From Gracilibacteraceae bacterium (GTDB lineage Bacteria; Bacillota; Desulfitobacteriia; Desulfitobacteriales; Syntrophobotulaceae), in NCBI GenBank assembly GCA_031270805.1, contig JAISWK010000192.1:1-63631 (forward strand): DNA of 63,631 nucleotides, given 5' to 3'. The position numbers were made by a program, and so were the translations under genes. Positions within the stretch are counted from its first letter, which is position 1; the number at the start of each line of letters is the position of its first letter. Below are positions 53,431-61,551 of the stretch, piece after piece. The notes under the pieces are model-generated. The model had not been told where the DNA came from. It made no database searches and saw only the letters and a list, made by a program, of their open reading frames with translations.

Positions 53431-53466
53431 TCCGCAAGCACGCGGCGCCGGCGACGTTTTAACCCC

Positions 53467-53487
53467 GCCTGTGGTAATATAACAGGC
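53467..53487. promoter_or_regulatory. Dyad around a -10-like hexamer before mraY
   Basis: GCCTGT (53467-53472) and ACAGGC (53482-53487) enclose a TAATAT (53475-53480). A -35 hexamer is not recognisable at the right distance, so an activator-dependent promoter or an unrelated dyad is possible. Confidence 0.35.
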
Positions 53488-53514
53488 AAATTCCCCGAGA
53501 AAGGTTTTGGCCAT

Positions 53515-54600
53515 TTGTTCATCCTCGTTTACCTCTGTTCGGCGGCGCTGACCCTGGCCGCCGCCCTGATGAATCCCGGCGGGAGCGGCGCGGCGGCGCA
53601 GGCCGCCGGCGCAGCTTGGCTCGTGACCCTAGGGGTCGGGTACGTCCTCTTGCCGTTTCTGCGCCGCCGGCACTGCGGCCAGAGTATCCGGGCGGACGGT
53701 CCGGCCGCCCATTTACAAAAAGCGGGTACGCCCACGGCGGGCGGCGTTTTTTTTCTGCTCGGCTTGAGCGCCGCTTTGGCCGGCTCGCTTTGGTCCAATC
53801 GGATTATGTCGCTACTGCTCTTCGTTTTCCTCTCCTTCGGGCTGCTCGGCCTGACGGACGACATGCTCAAAATCCGCCGCAGGCAAAATTTGGGTCTGCG
53901 CGCCTGGCAAAAACTGGCTGCCGAAATTGTCCTGGCCGCCTTATTCGCCTGGCTGGCCATAGGCTGGGCCGGGCGCGGCACGACGCTGCTCGTCCCCTTT
54001 CTCGGCCTCGTTGATCTGGGCGGTTTCTATCCCTTACTGGTCGTCCTGATTGTGGTCGCCGCCAGCAACGCCGTCAATCTGACGGACGGGCTGGATGGAC
54101 TCGCGGCCGGCAGCGTGATTTTTTCCGCTCTCGGCTACGCCGGCGCCTGCCTGTTTTTCAGCGGCGCCCTCCTCCTGACCCCGCTCCAAGCAGGCGCGGC
54201 CCCCGTCCTCTTCGCGGCGGCGCTGACCGGCGGCTGTTTCGGCTTTCTCTGGTTCAACCGCTACCCGGCCAAAGTCTTCATGGGCGACTGCGGCTCCCTC
54301 GCCTTAGGCGGCGCCCTGGCCGGTCTGGCCGTACTGACCGGGGCCGAACTCTTTCTCCTGCCCCTCGGCCTGGTCTATGTCGTGGAAACCCTGTCCGTCA
54401 TATTGCAAGTCATATCGTTTCAAACCCGGGGGAAACGCATTTTTCGCATGGCCCCGCTGCACCATCATTTTGAGCTGGGGGGCTGGTCAGAAAAAAAAGT
54501 CGTGCGCCTGTTCTGGGCCGCCGCCGCCGGCGGAGTTGCGCTTACCTGGCTGCTGCTGCGCCTGACCGCCGACTGGTTGGCCGCCGGGAACGGAGGATAA
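53515..54600 (+). CDS. mraY: Phospho-N-acetylmuramoyl-pentapeptide transferase
   Basis: 361 residues, about ten membrane segments, TTG start at 53515 after GAAAGG. It transfers phospho-MurNAc-pentapeptide to undecaprenyl phosphate to make lipid I. Motifs: HLQKAGTPTAGGVFFL, LGLTDDMLKIRRRQNLGL, SNAVNLTDGLDGLAAGS, NRYPAKVFMGDCGSLALGG and MAPLHHHFELGGWSE. It is followed by murD at once. The usual neighbours murF, ftsW and murG are missing on both sides. Confidence 0.95.
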   Translation: MFILVYLCSAALTLAAALMNPGGSGAAAQAAGAAWLVTLGVGYVLLPFLRRRHCGQSIRADGPAAHLQKAGTPTAGGVFFLLGLSAALAGSLWSNRIMSLLLFVFLSFGLLGLTDDMLKIRRRQNLGLRAWQKLAAEIVLAALFAWLAIGWAGRGTTLLVPFLGLVDLGGFYPLLVVLIVVAASNAVNLTDGLDGLAAGSVIFSALGYAGACLFFSGALLLTPLQAGAAPVLFAAALTGGCFGFLWFNRYPAKVFMGDCGSLALGGALAGLAVLTGAELFLLPLGLVYVVETLSVILQVISFQTRGKRIFRMAPLHHHFELGGWSEKKVVRLFWAAAAGGVALTWLLLRLTADWLAAGNGG

Positions 54601-54601
54601 A

Positions 54602-55963
54602 ATGGATCTGCAGGGAAAAAATGTGCTGGTGGTCGGGGCCGGCCTGTCCGGGCGGGCCGCCGTCCGGCGCCTGCAAAAAGCCGGCGCCCGGGTTTTTCTC
54701 ACCGATCGCCAGCCGGCGGAAGGCCTGAGTGATTTAGCCGCCCTCCGTCTGCCGCCGGAATGCCTATACCTGGCCCGCGAAGCGGATCTGGCCGCTATCC
54801 GGCCGGCGCTGCTCGTTCTCTCCCCCGGCGCGCCGCCGTCGCTGCCGCTCGTTCGCGCCGCTCTGGCAGCGAGGGCAGAGCTCTTGAGCGAGGTGGAACT
54901 GGCCCTGCTCGATTGCCCGGCCTTTCTCATCGGCGTCACGGGCAGCAACGGCAAAACGACGACGACGACGCTTTGCGGCGAGCTGGTCGCCGGCAGCGGC
55001 CGCCCGACCGTGGTGGCCGGCAATATCGGCCTGCCGCTCTGCGATGTGACGGAGGGTCTGAGCGCGGATAGTCGCCTCGTGGCGGAATTGTCCAGTTTTC
55101 AGCTGGAAACGGCGCGCACCCTCCATCCCCGCATCGCCGTTCTCTTGAACATAACGCCCGACCATCTGGATCGGCATGGGACGCTGGAGCGTTACGCCGC
55201 AGCCAAAGGACGGATCTTCGCCTGCCAGACAGCGGCGGATCTTGCCGTCCTGAACGGCGGCGACCGGTGGGCGCGGGCTTTCGCCGCCCGAACAGCGGCC
55301 CGGGTGGTCTTTTTTGCCGCCGCCGACTTGACGGAGGGGTACTGCCTGAGCGGAGATTATATCGTGCGCCGCAGAGGCGGGCAGGAGGAAAAAATCATCG
55401 CCCGGGGAGAGCTGCAATTGCGTGGAATCCATAATATGGAAAACGTCATGGCGGCGGTGGCGGTGGCGGATGAATTGGGCGTCAGTCGGGAGAGACAGCG
55501 GGAAACCCTGCGCGCTTTTCGCCCAGTGCCCCACCGCCAGGAAATCGTGGGCGAGTTCGGCGGGGTTTTATTTATCAACGATTCCAAGGGCACGAACCCG
55601 GATTCCGCCCTGAAAGCCCTCGCTTCCTACGAAGCCCCGCTGATCCTCATCGCCGGCGGCCGGAACAAAGGACTGGATATGACGGAATTCATGCGCACCG
55701 CCGCCCGGCGGGTCAAACACCTGATCCTGATAGGCGAAGCCGCGGCGGAAATGGAAGAACTGGCCCGGCAAGCCGGCGGCGGGGCCGGAATAGAGCGGGC
55801 GGCCGATTTGGCCCAGGCGGTGGCGGCCGCTATTCAGGTGGCGCGGGCCGGCGATGTGGTTCTCCTCTCTCCGGCCTGCACAAGCTGGGATATGTTCGCG
55901 AACTACGAGGAAAGAGGCGAGTGTTTTAAAGCGTTGGTACGGGGGAAAGTGAGGAAAGAGTAA
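54602..55963 (+). CDS. murD: UDP-N-acetylmuramoyl-L-alanine:D-glutamate ligase
   Basis: 453 residues. It adds D-glutamate to UDP-MurNAc-Ala with ATP. N-terminal VLVVGAGLSGRAAVRRLQ, ATP loop ITGSNGKTT-type VTGSNGKTTTTTLCGEL, NITPDHLDRHGTLERYAAAK, INDSKGTNPDSALKAL and SPACTSWDMFANYEERGECF. The last four residues (VRKE) and the stop codon are encoded by the beginning of repeat family C (GAGGAAAGAGTAA), so the repeat defines the gene end. Order mraY-murD is typical, but no ftsW/murG follows. Confidence 0.95.
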   Translation: MDLQGKNVLVVGAGLSGRAAVRRLQKAGARVFLTDRQPAEGLSDLAALRLPPECLYLAREADLAAIRPALLVLSPGAPPSLPLVRAALAARAELLSEVELALLDCPAFLIGVTGSNGKTTTTTLCGELVAGSGRPTVVAGNIGLPLCDVTEGLSADSRLVAELSSFQLETARTLHPRIAVLLNITPDHLDRHGTLERYAAAKGRIFACQTAADLAVLNGGDRWARAFAARTAARVVFFAAADLTEGYCLSGDYIVRRRGGQEEKIIARGELQLRGIHNMENVMAAVAVADELGVSRERQRETLRAFRPVPHRQEIVGEFGGVLFINDSKGTNPDSALKALASYEAPLILIAGGRNKGLDMTEFMRTAARRVKHLILIGEAAAEMEELARQAGGGAGIERAADLAQAVAAAIQVARAGDVVLLSPACTSWDMFANYEERGECFKALVRGKVRKE

Positions 55964-56041
55964 AGAGAGGAAAGAGTGATGAGGAAAGAGTAAAGAGAGT
56001 TCTCGTTCTCACTCTTTGCTCTTTTCTCTCCACTCTTTCCT
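55951..56041. repeat. Purine-rich hairpin repeat family C, copy 1
   Basis: Left arm of GAGGAAAGAG units, centre AAAGAGAGTTCTCGTTCTC, right arm CTCTTTTCTCTCCACTCTTTCC. The arms can pair into a long hairpin. It begins within the murD stop region and ends at the 3' end of the four-helix-bundle gene. Confidence 0.88.
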
Positions 56042-56056
56042 TGTTTCCCGAGAGAG

Positions 56057-56416
56057 TTATTTGTCCCGAAATTTCTTCCGCATAGTCGTCAACATTCGGC
56101 TCACTTCGTCGAGAAATGTCCTCACTTGGGTGGTTTCGGCATTCAGAAACCAACCTATATGCTCGCAAAGCGTCAATAGTGTCTCTGTCTCCGCCAGTGA
56201 CCCTTGTGCAATCGCAAAGAATCGTGCTTTTTCCTTCGTGGACTCCCGCCCCCAACCTTCCGCTATGTTTGCCGGAATGGATATCGCCGCCCTCGTTATT
56301 TGCGAGCGCATTCCGTAAGTTTCCTCCTTTGGCAGTTTCGGCGCCAATTGATAAATCTCCAGAGATATTTGCATAGCCTTCTTCCAAAGGATCGACTCTT
56401 TGTAATGTATGCCCAT
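56057..56416 (-). CDS. Four-helix-bundle protein (S23 / intervening-sequence protein type)
   Basis: 119 residues. KKAMQISLEIYQLAPKLPKE, then GMRSQITRAAISIPANIAEG and AIAQGSLAETETLL, are diagnostic of the S23/IVP family, also called four helix bundle protein; the fold resembles Avd of diversity-generating retroelements. Base composition is visibly AT-richer than neighbouring genes. It is bracketed by family C hairpin repeats (copy 1 on one side, copies 2 and 3 on the other) and lies between murD and khpA. It probably moved in with the repeats. AAAGGAAAG precedes the ATG. Function unknown; it often occurs in rRNA intervening sequences, but no rRNA is here. Confidence 0.88.
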   Translation of the reverse strand: MGIHYKESILWKKAMQISLEIYQLAPKLPKEETYGMRSQITRAAISIPANIAEGWGRESTKEKARFFAIAQGSLAETETLLTLCEHIGWFLNAETTQVRTFLDEVSRMLTTMRKKFRDK

Positions 56417-56441
56417 GCTTTCTTTCCTTTAGTCTTTACTT

Positions 56442-56514
56442 AGGAAAGAGTGATGAGGAAAGAGAAAAGAGAGTTCTCGTCTCACTCTTTTCTCTTTTCT
56501 CTCCACTCTTTCCT
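56442..56514. repeat. Purine-rich hairpin repeat family C, copy 2
   Basis: The clearest copy. The left arm starts GGAAAGAGTGATGAGGAAAG; the right arm, reverse-complemented, starts GGAAAGAGTGGAGAGAAAAG. They pair over about 29 bp with few mismatches around TTCTCGTCTC. Confidence 0.9.
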
Positions 56515-56528
56515 CTTCTCCCGAGGGG

Positions 56529-56596
56529 ACAAAGAGTAAAGAAAAAAGAGAGTTCTCGTCCCACTCTTTCCTCTTTTCTCTCCACTCTTTCCTCTT
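56529..56596. repeat. Purine-rich hairpin repeat family C, copy 3
   Basis: ACAAAGAGTAAAG, AAAAAAGAGAGTTCTCGTCC and CACTCTTTCCTCTTTTCTCT: same core and right arm as copy 2, with a partly different left arm. It ends 12 bp before the khpA stop. Confidence 0.88.
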
Positions 56597-56607
56597 CCCC
56601 CGATTTA

Positions 56608-56835
56608 TCACTCGATATCCATAATTACCTTGCGGCCGCTCTTTAAGGCGGCCGCTTTGAGGACGGCGCGCATCGCGTTGGCGATGCGGCCTTGTTTGCC
56701 GATAACCTTGCCTACGTCTTCCTGAGCGACCGTAAGTTTAATATGGACGGTTCTCCCGGTTTCTGTTTCTTCCACCACTACCTGTTCCGGTTTTTCCACC
56801 AGCGCTTTGGCCAGTACTTCAACCACTTCTTTCAC
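56608..56835 (-). CDS. khpA: KH-domain RNA-binding protein KhpA
   Basis: 75 residues from GTG 56835, chosen because GAGGTGA lies 5 bases before it and the length matches KhpA; GTG 56853 would add six residues but overlaps the rpsP stop. Type II KH signature KLTVAQEDVGKVIGKQGRIA with the GKxGR loop. KhpA pairs with KhpB/Jag as an RNA chaperone in Bacillota. It follows rpsP with a small gap, the classical order. The genes that normally follow (rimM, trmD, rplS) are absent; the repeat island comes next. Confidence 0.93.
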   Translation of the reverse strand: MKEVVEVLAKALVEKPEQVVVEETETGRTVHIKLTVAQEDVGKVIGKQGRIANAMRAVLKAAALKSGRKVIMDIE

Positions 56836-56845
56836 GGGCGTCACC

Positions 56846-57121
56846 TCATTCACCGCTCTTTTCTTCTGTGCGGAATTTTTGCAGGACTCCGGCCCGGCGG
56901 AACAGGGATTTCACGGTGTCGGACGGCTGCGCTCCCTCCTGCAGCCAGTGCAGGGCGCGGGGCTCGTCGATCTTGACATCCTGCGGATTCCGGGTCGGGT
57001 CGTAATAACCTATTTCTTCTATGGGTTTGCCGTCGCGTCTGCCGGCCGAATCACACACCACCAGACGGTAAAACGGGTTTTTCTTTGCTCCCATCCGCCG
57101 CATCCGAATTTTTGTCGCCAA
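56846..57121 (-). CDS. rpsP: 30S ribosomal protein S16
   Basis: 91 residues from TTG 57121, preceded by a near-perfect ribosome site [30 protein letters not shown], then [19 protein letters not shown], and [20 protein letters not shown] are diagnostic. The TTG start is unusual for a ribosomal protein but there is no nearer ATG that keeps the N-terminus. It lies 29 bp after ffh. Confidence 0.96.
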   Translation of the reverse strand: MATKIRMRRMGAKKNPFYRLVVCDSAGRRDGKPIEEIGYYDPTRNPQDVKIDEPRALHWLQEGAQPSDTVKSLFRRAGVLQKFRTEEKSGE

Positions 57122-57150
57122 TTCGCATCACCTCCTTTCCATGCCATATA

Positions 57151-58584
57151 TTAGCGTTTTTTCTTTTTTTTGCCTTTTTTCCGGTCGGCCATCTTGTTCG
57201 GATTCATGCTGAAAGGCCGCGTGTAGCCTGTCTCTCCCACCAAAGCGTCCAGCTGCTCCCGGGGCATGTTCCGGGCGATTTTACCGCCGCCCTGCGCCCC
57301 GCTGAACTGCTTCATCATCTTTTTCGTCTCATCGTATTGCTTCAGGAGACGGCCGACGTCCTGCACGGTGACGCCGCTGCCCCGCGCGATGCGCCTTTTG
57401 CGCGAGTCCTTGATGATTGAGGGTTTGCGCCGTTCTTCCGCGGTCATGGAGGAAACCATCGCTTCCACCTTGACGATCTGGCTTTCGTCTATCTGGACGT
57501 CCTTCATCTGCCGGCCGACGCCCGGGAGCATTTCCAGCAGAGAGGAGAGGGGGCCCATTTTGCGCAGCTGGCGCACCTGCTCGATAAAATCGTCCAGGGA
57601 CAGTTCGGAGCGGAGGAGCTTGTCCTCCATTTCCAGCATCATTTTTTCGTCGAAAGCTTCCTGCGCTTTTTCGATCAGGGTGGAAACGTCGCCCATGCCC
57701 AAAATGCGGGAAACCATGCGCTGCGGGTGAAAAACTTCGATAGCGTCCGTTTTTTCGCCCATGCCGGCGAATTTGATCGGGCAGCCGGTGGCGGCTCGGA
57801 TAGAAAGGGCGGCCCCGCCACGGGTATCGCCGTCCAGCTTGGCCAGGATCACTCCGGTCAGACCCAGGCGGGCGTGGAAGGAAGAGGCGACATTCACGGC
57901 GTCCTGGCCGGTCATGGCGTCCGCGACCAGGAGTATTTCCTCCGGCGGCGCGGCTTCCTTGAGCGCCGTGAGCTCGGCCATCAGTTCTTCGTTAATATGC
58001 AGCCGGCCGGCCGTGTCGATGATGACGACGTCGTTCCCGTGGCGGCGGGCGTGCTCCAGGGCGGCGCGGGCGATAGCCACCGGATCTTTTTGCCCCTGGG
58101 TAAAAACGGGGACGCCGATCTGTTCGCCCAGCACCTCCAGCTGCTTGACGGCGGCGGGGCGGTAAATATCGCAGGCGACCATGAGCGGCCGTTTGCCCTG
58201 TTTTTTCATCATGAGACCCAGTTTGGCCCCATGCGTCGTTTTGCCGGCGCCTTGCAAACCCACGAGCATAAAGACCGTCGGCGGGCGGGAGGCAAATTTC
58301 AGCTTGCTCTCCGTCTGGCCGAGCAGATTGACCATCTCGTCCTGGACTATTTTTATTACATGCTGGCCGGGGGTGAGGGATTCGAGTACCTCCGCTCCCA
58401 CGGCCCGCTCTTTCATGGCGGCCACGAGGTCTTTCACCACCTGGAAACTCACGTCCGCCTCCAGCAGGGCGACGCGCACCTCGCGCAGGGCTTCGTTGAC
58501 GTCGGCCTCCGTCAGGCGGCCTTTGCTCCGCAGCCGCTTGAACGTCGCCTGCAGTTTTTCGCCTAATCCTTCAAAAAGAGCCAT
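57151..58584 (-). CDS. ffh: Signal recognition particle protein Ffh (SRP54)
   Basis: 477 residues. N domain, then GTPase G domain: G1 GLQGAGKTTHGAKLG, DIYRPAAVKQLEVLGE, G3 DTAGRLHINEELM, G4 TKLDG-type AKLDGDTRGGAALS and G5 IKFAGMGEKTDAIEVFHP. The Met-rich M domain follows (about 325-430) with SMTAEERRKPSIIKDSRKRR and GSGVTVQDVGRLLKQYDETK. The C-terminus is Lys-rich. It targets nascent membrane proteins with SRP RNA and FtsY. The usual upstream ylxM is not present; an AEC transporter gene lies there instead. Confidence 0.96.
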   Translation of the reverse strand: MALFEGLGEKLQATFKRLRSKGRLTEADVNEALREVRVALLEADVSFQVVKDLVAAMKERAVGAEVLESLTPGQHVIKIVQDEMVNLLGQTESKLKFASRPPTVFMLVGLQGAGKTTHGAKLGLMMKKQGKRPLMVACDIYRPAAVKQLEVLGEQIGVPVFTQGQKDPVAIARAALEHARRHGNDVVIIDTAGRLHINEELMAELTALKEAAPPEEILLVADAMTGQDAVNVASSFHARLGLTGVILAKLDGDTRGGAALSIRAATGCPIKFAGMGEKTDAIEVFHPQRMVSRILGMGDVSTLIEKAQEAFDEKMMLEMEDKLLRSELSLDDFIEQVRQLRKMGPLSSLLEMLPGVGRQMKDVQIDESQIVKVEAMVSSMTAEERRKPSIIKDSRKRRIARGSGVTVQDVGRLLKQYDETKKMMKQFSGAQGGGKIARNMPREQLDALVGETGYTRPFSMNPNKMADRKKGKKKKKR

Positions 58585-58654
58585 CGTGTCACCCCTTTTC
58601 TCCGTTGACGCTTTACTCGCCCAGTGTACAGGATAAGCCGAGGCTTGTCAAGCG

Positions 58655-59602
58655 TTAAGCGGCAAAGCGAAGGTAGTACATGAGCAGCGCGGACACGACC
58701 GGCAGCGTGCCGACGGCAAATAAGTGGCTGACAAATACCGTTTCGGCGGCCAGCCGGGTATTGGCGCCCGCATCGGCGGAGAAGACCACGACCATCGTGG
58801 CGGCGGGCATGGCGGCAAAAAGGACAAAAGCGGCCACTGCGTACGGCGGCGCGCCAATTAAGTGCAGGGCCAGAAATACCGCGGCCGGCATGAGCGCGAG
58901 CCGGAGCAGGGAAAAGATATAATGCGACTTGTCGGTCAGCACGTCGCGGGCCCGGCTGCCGGTGAGCTGCATCCCGATAACGATCATGGAGAGCGGCACG
59001 AGCATATTGCCGAGCATTTCCACCGCACTGTCGAGGAGCGACGGCAATTGCCAGCCCAGGAGCAGGAAGGCCAGACCGAGAAAACTGGCCAGAACCGGCA
59101 GGTTAAATACGGTCTTGAGGATTTCGCCGCGGGATTTGGCCGCGCCGTTTTTCCAGGCCACCAGGAGGGGGCCGAGAGCGAAAAGCAATATGACGGCGGG
59201 CACATTGATCATAATGGTAATAAAAAGGAGTTCGTCGCTGCCGAGGCTCATAGCTACGGGCAGGCCGAGAAAACCGTTGTTCGTAAAGGTAAAGCAGACG
59301 AGGTAAATGCCGCGATCCTGGAGCGGCACTTTTTTCAGCAGAATAAAAAGGAAACCGGCGATGAAGGATAAGGCGAGAACGGCCAGGCAGAGGAGGATGG
59401 AGAGTCCGCCGTTTCGGAGCAGGGCTGCGTCCAGCGTCTGGTGCTCCAGCAGGTAGAAGGTCAGGCAGGGCTGGGCTATATTGATCAGCAGTTTGTTCAG
59501 GTAAGGGCCGGCGCTGAGCGGCAGCCAGCCCGCGCGGCAGGCGCCGTAGCCCAGAGCCAGAATCAGGAAAATCGCGAGTATTTGGCTGAGGATGGTCGTC
59601 AC
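58655..59602 (-). CDS. AEC (auxin efflux carrier) family transporter
   Basis: 315 residues from GTG 59602, about ten membrane segments in two halves. Typical strings: LLINIAQPCLTFYLLEHQTL, CFTFTNNGFLGLPVAMSLGS and the second-half PLSMIVIGMQLTG. It likely exports or takes up small organic acids such as malate or malonate; the substrate cannot be told. It overlaps the upstream glycosylphosphotransferase gene by 4 bp (GTGA). Confidence 0.9.
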   Translation of the reverse strand: MTTILSQILAIFLILALGYGACRAGWLPLSAGPYLNKLLINIAQPCLTFYLLEHQTLDAALLRNGGLSILLCLAVLALSFIAGFLFILLKKVPLQDRGIYLVCFTFTNNGFLGLPVAMSLGSDELLFITIMINVPAVILLFALGPLLVAWKNGAAKSRGEILKTVFNLPVLASFLGLAFLLLGWQLPSLLDSAVEMLGNMLVPLSMIVIGMQLTGSRARDVLTDKSHYIFSLLRLALMPAAVFLALHLIGAPPYAVAAFVLFAAMPAATMVVVFSADAGANTRLAAETVFVSHLFAVGTLPVVSALLMYYLRFAA

Positions 59603-60978
59603 GGCAGGACTTCCTCGTTCACGCCGCGCAGGAGGGTCAAAAACAGAATCCGGATGTCCAGGCTGAGCGACCAGTTTTCGATATAGTAAAGGTCGTGGTC
59701 GATGCGGCGGGGGATGGAGGTATTGCCGCGCAGACCGTTGATCTGGGCCCAGCCGGTGATGCCGGGCCGCACTTGGTGCTTGACCATGTAGCGGGGGACG
59801 CTTTCCTTGAATTCACGGACAAAATGCGGCAATTCCGGGCGCGGGCCGACCAGGCTCATGCTGCCGGTCAGGACGTTGAAAAACTGGGGCAGCTCGTCCA
59901 GGGAAAATTTGCGCAGAAATACCCCGAGCGGGGTGCGGCGGGAATCACTGTTCGTACTCCAGGCGGTTTGGGCCTCGCTGTTTACGACCATGGTGCGGAA
60001 TTTATACATCATAAAAGGTTTTTTGCCCCGGCCCAGGCGTTCCTGGCGAAATATCACGGGCCCGGGCGAGGAGAGCCTGACCAGCAAGGCAATCGCGAGC
60101 ATGAGGGGCGAAGTCAGCGTGATGAGGAAAAGAGCGCCGCCGATGTCGACCAGCCTTTTCAGCAGCGCGTTGCCGGCGTTGTCCAGCGGAATACGGCGGA
60201 TATTGATCAGCGGCAGCCCGTCGATTTCGTCCACGGCGGGCCGGGCCGGAATATACTCGGCGTAAAAGGGGATGAGCGAGACCTTCGTCCCGGTTTTTTC
60301 ACATACTTGGATGACCTGGCCCAGGCAGGCAAAATCCTCAATTTCCAAGGCGGCGACCACTTCATCCGGCATATGCCGCTCCAGCAGGGCCTCCAAGGCC
60401 TCGAACCCGCCGAGCCTTTCCAGCTCCGGCAAATCGCCCCCGGCGCTGACATGGCCGATTACCTTGTAGCCCAAGGCCTGGTTATGGGTGAGAATGGCGA
60501 GGTAATCCCGGGCCAGCGGACCGGCCCCAATCAGGAGGACATTTTTGACATTATAGCCCCGGAGGCGGATGTGGCGGAGGGCAAGGCGCAGCAGCAGCCT
60601 TTTTCCGGCCGCGGCCGCCACGCTGAAGACGAAGAAAAAGACCAGGGTCAGGCGGGAATAATTGACGCTTTTCAAGAGAGCGGACACAGCCAGGGCGACG
60701 GCAAATCCGGCCAGATTGGTCTGCGTGAGGAGGAGAATTTCCTGACCGACGGTGCGGGAGCGGAAAGACTCGTACAGACCCCAGAGGCTGTACAGCATGA
60801 GGTAGAGCGGCGTCAGAATCAAGCCGCCCCAGAGATAATAGGAGAGGGGCAGATGCTCCGCTTCGCTTGAGAGGACAGAAAAACGCAACCCGTAAGCGGC
60901 GGCCATGGCCAGAAACAGGCAGAGGCTGTCTGTTAATATATGGAAATAATTGAGGAAGCGTTGATTTTCTTTTATCAC
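59599..60978 (-). CDS. Polyprenyl-phosphate sugar phosphotransferase (WbaP/exopolysaccharide initiating type)
   Basis: 459 residues from GTG 60978; no clear ribosome site precedes it. Four N-terminal membrane segments, a CoA-binding-like Rossmann domain (VLLIGAGPLARDYLAIL) and a C-terminal bacterial sugar transferase domain: LVRLSSPGPVIFRQERLG, MYKFRTMVVNSEAQ, FSLDELPQFFNVLTGSMSLV, GPRPELPHFV and RPGITGWAQINGLRG. It moves a hexose-1-phosphate (probably glucose) onto undecaprenyl phosphate and starts capsule or exopolysaccharide synthesis. It lies 15 bp after pgsA. Confidence 0.93.
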   Translation of the reverse strand: MIKENQRFLNYFHILTDSLCLFLAMAAAYGLRFSVLSSEAEHLPLSYYLWGGLILTPLYLMLYSLWGLYESFRSRTVGQEILLLTQTNLAGFAVALAVSALLKSVNYSRLTLVFFFVFSVAAAAGKRLLLRLALRHIRLRGYNVKNVLLIGAGPLARDYLAILTHNQALGYKVIGHVSAGGDLPELERLGGFEALEALLERHMPDEVVAALEIEDFACLGQVIQVCEKTGTKVSLIPFYAEYIPARPAVDEIDGLPLINIRRIPLDNAGNALLKRLVDIGGALFLITLTSPLMLAIALLVRLSSPGPVIFRQERLGRGKKPFMMYKFRTMVVNSEAQTAWSTNSDSRRTPLGVFLRKFSLDELPQFFNVLTGSMSLVGPRPELPHFVREFKESVPRYMVKHQVRPGITGWAQINGLRGNTSIPRRIDHDLYYIENWSLSLDIRILFLTLLRGVNEEVLP

Positions 60979-60993
60979 GATTATTTATTAAAC

Positions 60994-61551
60994 TCAGCGG
61001 CCGGTCAGGGCTCCTCGCGCGCGCCAGATATAGTCCGCTCCGGACCAGAGCGTCAGCACCGCGGCCGCGTACAAGAGGATCAGGCCGGGATCGGCGGGCA
61101 GGGGGTAAAAGAGAACCGGCGGCAGGAGGAGGACAAAAACAGCAAGGGTCTGGCTGACGGTTTTCGCTTTGCCCAGATTGCTGGCGGCGATCACCGTGCC
61201 GGCGGCGGCGGCGACGGCCCGCAGACCGGTGACGGCAAATTCCCGGGCCAGAATAAGCCAGACCAGCCAGGCTTCAACCCGCTGCAGCTGGACGAGGGCG
61301 ATCAGGGCTGCGGAGACGAGCAATTTGTCGGCCAGCGGGTCAAGGAATTTTCCCAGCACCGTGATCAAGCCGCGGGAACGGGCAAGGTAGCCGTCCCAGA
61401 CGTCCGTGGCCGCCGCGAGGAAAAAAATCCCCGCCGCCCAATAAGCCCGGCCGGGCAGGTGGGCCGTTTCTTCCGGCCGCCAGAGCAGGGCCGCCAGAAA
61501 AATCGGCGTCAGGAGAATCCGGGCCAGCGTGATCCGGTTTGGCCCGTTCAC
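60994..61551 (-). CDS. pgsA: CDP-diacylglycerol--glycerol-3-phosphate 3-phosphatidyltransferase
   Basis: 185 residues, GTG start overlapping the rimO stop (GTGA). Five to six membrane segments and the complete CDP-alcohol phosphotransferase motif: DVWDGYLARSRG followed by GKFLDPLADKLLV. N-terminal NRITLARILLTPIF is typical of PgsA. It makes phosphatidylglycerol phosphate. The rimO-pgsA pair is common in Bacillota. Confidence 0.95.
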   Translation of the reverse strand: MNGPNRITLARILLTPIFLAALLWRPEETAHLPGRAYWAAGIFFLAAATDVWDGYLARSRGLITVLGKFLDPLADKLLVSAALIALVQLQRVEAWLVWLILAREFAVTGLRAVAAAAGTVIAASNLGKAKTVSQTLAVFVLLLPPVLFYPLPADPGLILLYAAAVLTLWSGADYIWRARGALTGR

